NCBI GenBank assembly: GCA_910579995.1
Contig: CAJTWH010000001.1
Location: forward strand, 1-18,783
Source of the DNA: an uncultured Muribaculaceae bacterium
Lineage (GTDB): Bacteria; Bacteroidota; Bacteroidia; Bacteroidales; Muribaculaceae
Length of the DNA stretch: 18,783 nucleotides
Direction of reading: 5' to 3'
The translations under genes were made by a program, and so were the position numbers. The notes under the pieces are model-generated. The model saw only the letters and a program-made list of their open reading frames with translations, had not been told where the DNA came from and did not search any database. Shown one piece after another: positions 16,706 to 18,783 of the stretch. Numbering within the stretch: position 1 is the first letter of the stretch; each line of letters opens with the position of its first letter.

Positions 16706-18025
16706 ATGAACTATAAGATGATAGCCGCCGCCTTTGCCATGGCTGCCTCGGCAGTTACCGGCGCGTCGGCCTACGATTTCGTGCAGGGCGGTGTTTACTA
16801 TAACATATTGTCGAACACGTCAACCCGCAAGACTGTGGCTCTTACCTACTTCACCACCAATCCCGACGCCAGCGGCTACGTGAGCACCTACCGCGGTGAT
16901 GTGGTGATACCCGCTCAGGTCAGCTACAATCTGCAGACATTCAATGTCACTCAGGTAAGCGACCTTGCCATGTTCAACAATCAGGGCCTCTACAGCCTTG
17001 TTCTCCCCGAGGGCGTCAGCTCCATCGGCAGTCAGGCTTTCAGCCACTGCTACTCACTCTATGATATCTCGCTGCCCTCTACTGTATTCCGTATCGCCGA
17101 CTACGCTTTCGAATATTGCGAGGACCTCACCTCAATCACTCTCCCTGCCGCTTTGGGCGATATGGGCGACGGCGTATTCCAGCAGTGCTTTGGCCTTGCT
17201 GAAATCAATGTCGATGAGGCCAACAGTGAATATGTGTCGATAGATGGCGTGCTCTACAGCGGAAAGGGTAGTGCTGCCGGCTTGTATATGCTCGCTTATC
17301 CGGGTGGAAAACGTGCTAAGTCATTTGTCATGCCCGACAATGTCTACGAAATCGACAGCTATGCTCTGAGCGCCAACCTCAATCTGGAGAGCATAACTCT
17401 CAGCCCGGCCCTTTCGCGCATACCCTCATTCACTTTCTCTGAGTGCGAGTCGCTCGCTGAAATCAATGTGGCCGAGGGCAATAAGAATTTCAAAGGTGTT
17501 GACGGTGTGCTTTTCAATGCCGACGGCACTCTCTTGGTGCAGTATCCCGTAGCTCGCGAGGGCATTGAATATGAAGTACCCGAAGGCGTTGAGACTATCG
17601 GCGACGCTTCTTTCAATCAGGCATATTTCCTCACCGACCTCGTTTTCCCCTCGACTCTCAAACTCGTTGAGGAGCTGGCTTTCTATGGCGTGCGGAGCAT
17701 TCGCAGCGTCACCTGTATGGCAACCGTACCCCCGAAAGGACTTGACTCTTCCCTGATTCAGATGGGTGGCATATTTGACTCGTCGGTCTACAAATATGGC
17801 GAGCTCTATGTCCCCGCTGAGGCCGTAGAGGCATACAAGGCCGATCCCGACTGGGGTCGCTTTGCCAAGATATATGCTATCGGTGAAGCAGGTATCGATG
17901 AAATCGAGGAGACTGCCGCTCCGGCTGAATACTTCGGTATTGACGGCCGCAAGGTAGAGAAACCTGCCGGTGGCCTCTACATCGTCCGCCGCGGCACTGC
18001 CGTAACCAAGGAATTGGTAAAATAA
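16706..18025 (+). CDS. BspA-like leucine-rich-repeat surface protein
   Basis: BspA-type proteins are exported LRR_5 proteins of Bacteroidetes and other host-associated microbes, often linked to adhesion. The 439-residue product has a signal peptide (about 1-22, cut at ASA-YDF). An N-terminal beta strand region ends in GDVVIPAQVSY. LRR_5 repeats then run from about 85 to 330, with the recurring pattern L-x-x-I-x-L-P-x-x-L/V-x-x-I-G-x-x-A-F-x-x-C (for example VLPEGVSSIGSQAFSHC and ITLPAALGDMGDGVFQQC). The family's closing motif is present: ATVPPKG, then LYVPAEAVEAYKADPDWGRF. The final 40 residues (FGIDGRKVEKPAGGLYIVRRG) look like a shortened form of the sorting tails of the two upstream genes. 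AGGAAAG directly before the ATG is the best Shine-Dalgarno-like sequence in the window and supports this start. Confidence 0.9.
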   Translation: MNYKMIAAAFAMAASAVTGASAYDFVQGGVYYNILSNTSTRKTVALTYFTTNPDASGYVSTYRGDVVIPAQVSYNLQTFNVTQVSDLAMFNNQGLYSLVLPEGVSSIGSQAFSHCYSLYDISLPSTVFRIADYAFEYCEDLTSITLPAALGDMGDGVFQQCFGLAEINVDEANSEYVSIDGVLYSGKGSAAGLYMLAYPGGKRAKSFVMPDNVYEIDSYALSANLNLESITLSPALSRIPSFTFSECESLAEINVAEGNKNFKGVDGVLFNADGTLLVQYPVAREGIEYEVPEGVETIGDASFNQAYFLTDLVFPSTLKLVEELAFYGVRSIRSVTCMATVPPKGLDSSLIQMGGIFDSSVYKYGELYVPAEAVEAYKADPDWGRFAKIYAIGEAGIDEIEETAAPAEYFGIDGRKVEKPAGGLYIVRRGTAVTKELVK

Positions 18026-18028
18026 ATT

Positions 18029-18048
18029 AAGCTTCGCTTGCGAAGCTT
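18029..18048. repeat. 20-base stem-loop repeat, copy 2
   Basis: AAGCTTCGCTTGCGAAGCTT forms a perfect 9-bp stem with a TT loop. It begins 3 bases after the LRR gene stop. It differs from the copy at 2299-2318 at four positions; one pair of changes is compensatory (T-A there, C-G here) and one turns a G-U pair into G-C. Confidence 0.55.
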
Positions 18049-18056
18049 GAATAATA

Positions 18057-18096
18057 CAAGCGCCTGCACCGGAGCAACTCCCGGCGCAGGCGCTTG
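18057..18096. terminator. Bidirectional terminator between the LRR gene and the GH3 gene
   Basis: An 11-bp perfect stem (18057-18067 with 18086-18096) is extended by an inner CCGGAG/CTCCCGG arm with one bulged base around a CAA loop. TTGTTT follows on the plus strand, and the two flanking genes converge on it. The T-run is weak on both strands. Confidence 0.65.
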
Positions 18097-18114
18097 CTTG
18101 TTTCTATTCCAAAC

Positions 18115-18783
18115 TTATTTCAGCCTAAACCGTGCGAAGGGCTTGCAGCGGCTGTCGGGGCCTGCGAATACATCGAATTCTCCCGGCTCGGCTACATATT
18201 CGAGGTCGGCGTTGTAGAATTTGAGCGACTCCACCGTGATGGGGAAAGTGACAGTCTTGGACTCGCCGGGTTTGAGTGATATGCGCTCGAAGTGCTTGAG
18301 CTCCTTTACCGGGCGTGCTATCGACCCTACAAGGTCGCGGAGATAGAACTGCACGATTTCGTCGGCCTCGCGGCTGCCGGTGTTGCGCACAGTCACAGAG
18401 GCGAGGATACTTCCGTCGGCACTCATCTCCGACGCGGATATCATCGGGTCGGAGTATTCAAATTCGGTATAGCTCAGGCCATAGCCGAAGGGATAGAGTG
18501 CACCGTTCATCACATCGAGATAGTTCGATTGGTACTGCCAGAAAGTAGGGCGGTCATCCGGCACGGGGCGGCCTGTATTGAAGTGGGCATAATAGATGGG
18601 TATCTGGCCCTCGTTGCGCGGCATGGTTGCAGTGAGCTTGCCCGAGGGGGCGACGTCGCCGAATACCACATCGCAGATGGCATCGGCCGCCTCGCTGCCG
18701 CCAAACCATACATTGAGAATGGCCGGCACGTGCTCGCTCTCCCAAGTCAGCACCGTCGGGCGTCCGGCGAAATTGAGCATTAC
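18115..18783 (-). CDS. Glycoside hydrolase family 3 (beta-glucosidase type), C-terminal part
   Basis: The frame is open to the right edge, so only the last 222 residues are seen; the N-terminal barrel with the catalytic nucleophile lies outside. The visible part covers the end of the GH3 C-terminal domain (AGRPTVLTW, WFGGSEAADAICDVVFGD, PSGKLTATMPRNEGQIP) and YPFGYGLSYTEFEYS, a hallmark of BglX-like enzymes. A complete fibronectin-III-like domain follows (TVRNTGSREADEIVQFYL, RPVKELKHFERISLKPGE, PGEFDVFAG). Such enzymes are usually periplasmic beta-glucosidases or beta-xylosidases trimming oligosaccharides; substrate cannot be told from this part. It converges on the LRR gene and shares its terminator. 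No sign of a PUL (SusC/SusD) within the window. Confidence 0.93.
   Translation of the reverse strand, partial: VMLNFAGRPTVLTWESEHVPAILNVWFGGSEAADAICDVVFGDVAPSGKLTATMPRNEGQIPIYYAHFNTGRPVPDDRPTFWQYQSNYLDVMNGALYPFGYGLSYTEFEYSDPMISASEMSADGSILASVTVRNTGSREADEIVQFYLRDLVGSIARPVKELKHFERISLKPGESKTVTFPITVESLKFYNADLEYVAEPGEFDVFAGPDSRCKPFARFRLK

Overview
The window looks like chromosomal DNA from a gut-type Bacteroidales, most plausibly a Muribaculaceae or Prevotella-like relative. The reasons are the TAnnTTTG-type -7 promoter boxes, start codons mostly without a Shine-Dalgarno sequence, a Bacteroidetes-style alpha-2-macroglobulin, a BspA-like leucine-rich-repeat protein, BACON and choice-of-anchor-J-like domains, and C-terminal tails resembling type IX secretion (T9SS) type A sorting domains. 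The family-level placement is inference; no rRNA or other taxonomic marker is present.

Layout from left to right: a class I iron-sulfur fumarase (255-1904); a 438-bp non-coding gap rich in small hairpins; a very large secreted alpha-2-macroglobulin-like protein (2343-7850) whose thioester motif appears to be lost; a strong hairpin terminator; the groES-groEL operon (8142-10060) behind a sequence that matches a sigma-54 -24/-12 promoter; a perfect 50-bp palindrome acting as a shared terminator; on the minus strand a HigBA-type toxin-antitoxin locus with intact antitoxin (10147-10524) and a toxin gene broken by a frameshift and an in-frame TAG (10531-10828); then an AT-rich 500-bp regulatory gap.

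The right third is a run of three plus-strand genes for exported modular proteins: a beta-propeller/FN3/CARDB-like protein (11357-14167), a choice-of-anchor-J plus BACON protein (14243-16612) and a BspA-like LRR protein (16706-18025). All three have signal peptides and related C-terminal tails, so they probably share one export and anchoring route. Hairpins separate them, so they may be transcribed independently or with partial read-through. A minus-strand GH3 glycosidase converges on them and runs off the right edge.

I see no tRNA, rRNA, CRISPR array, insertion sequence or phage gene. There is no clear-cut new system. The best candidates for follow-up are the sigma-54-type control of groESL with an upstream activator-like site, the orphaned HigA antitoxin, the thioester-less macroglobulin, and a small family of hairpin repeats with a compensatory base-pair change.
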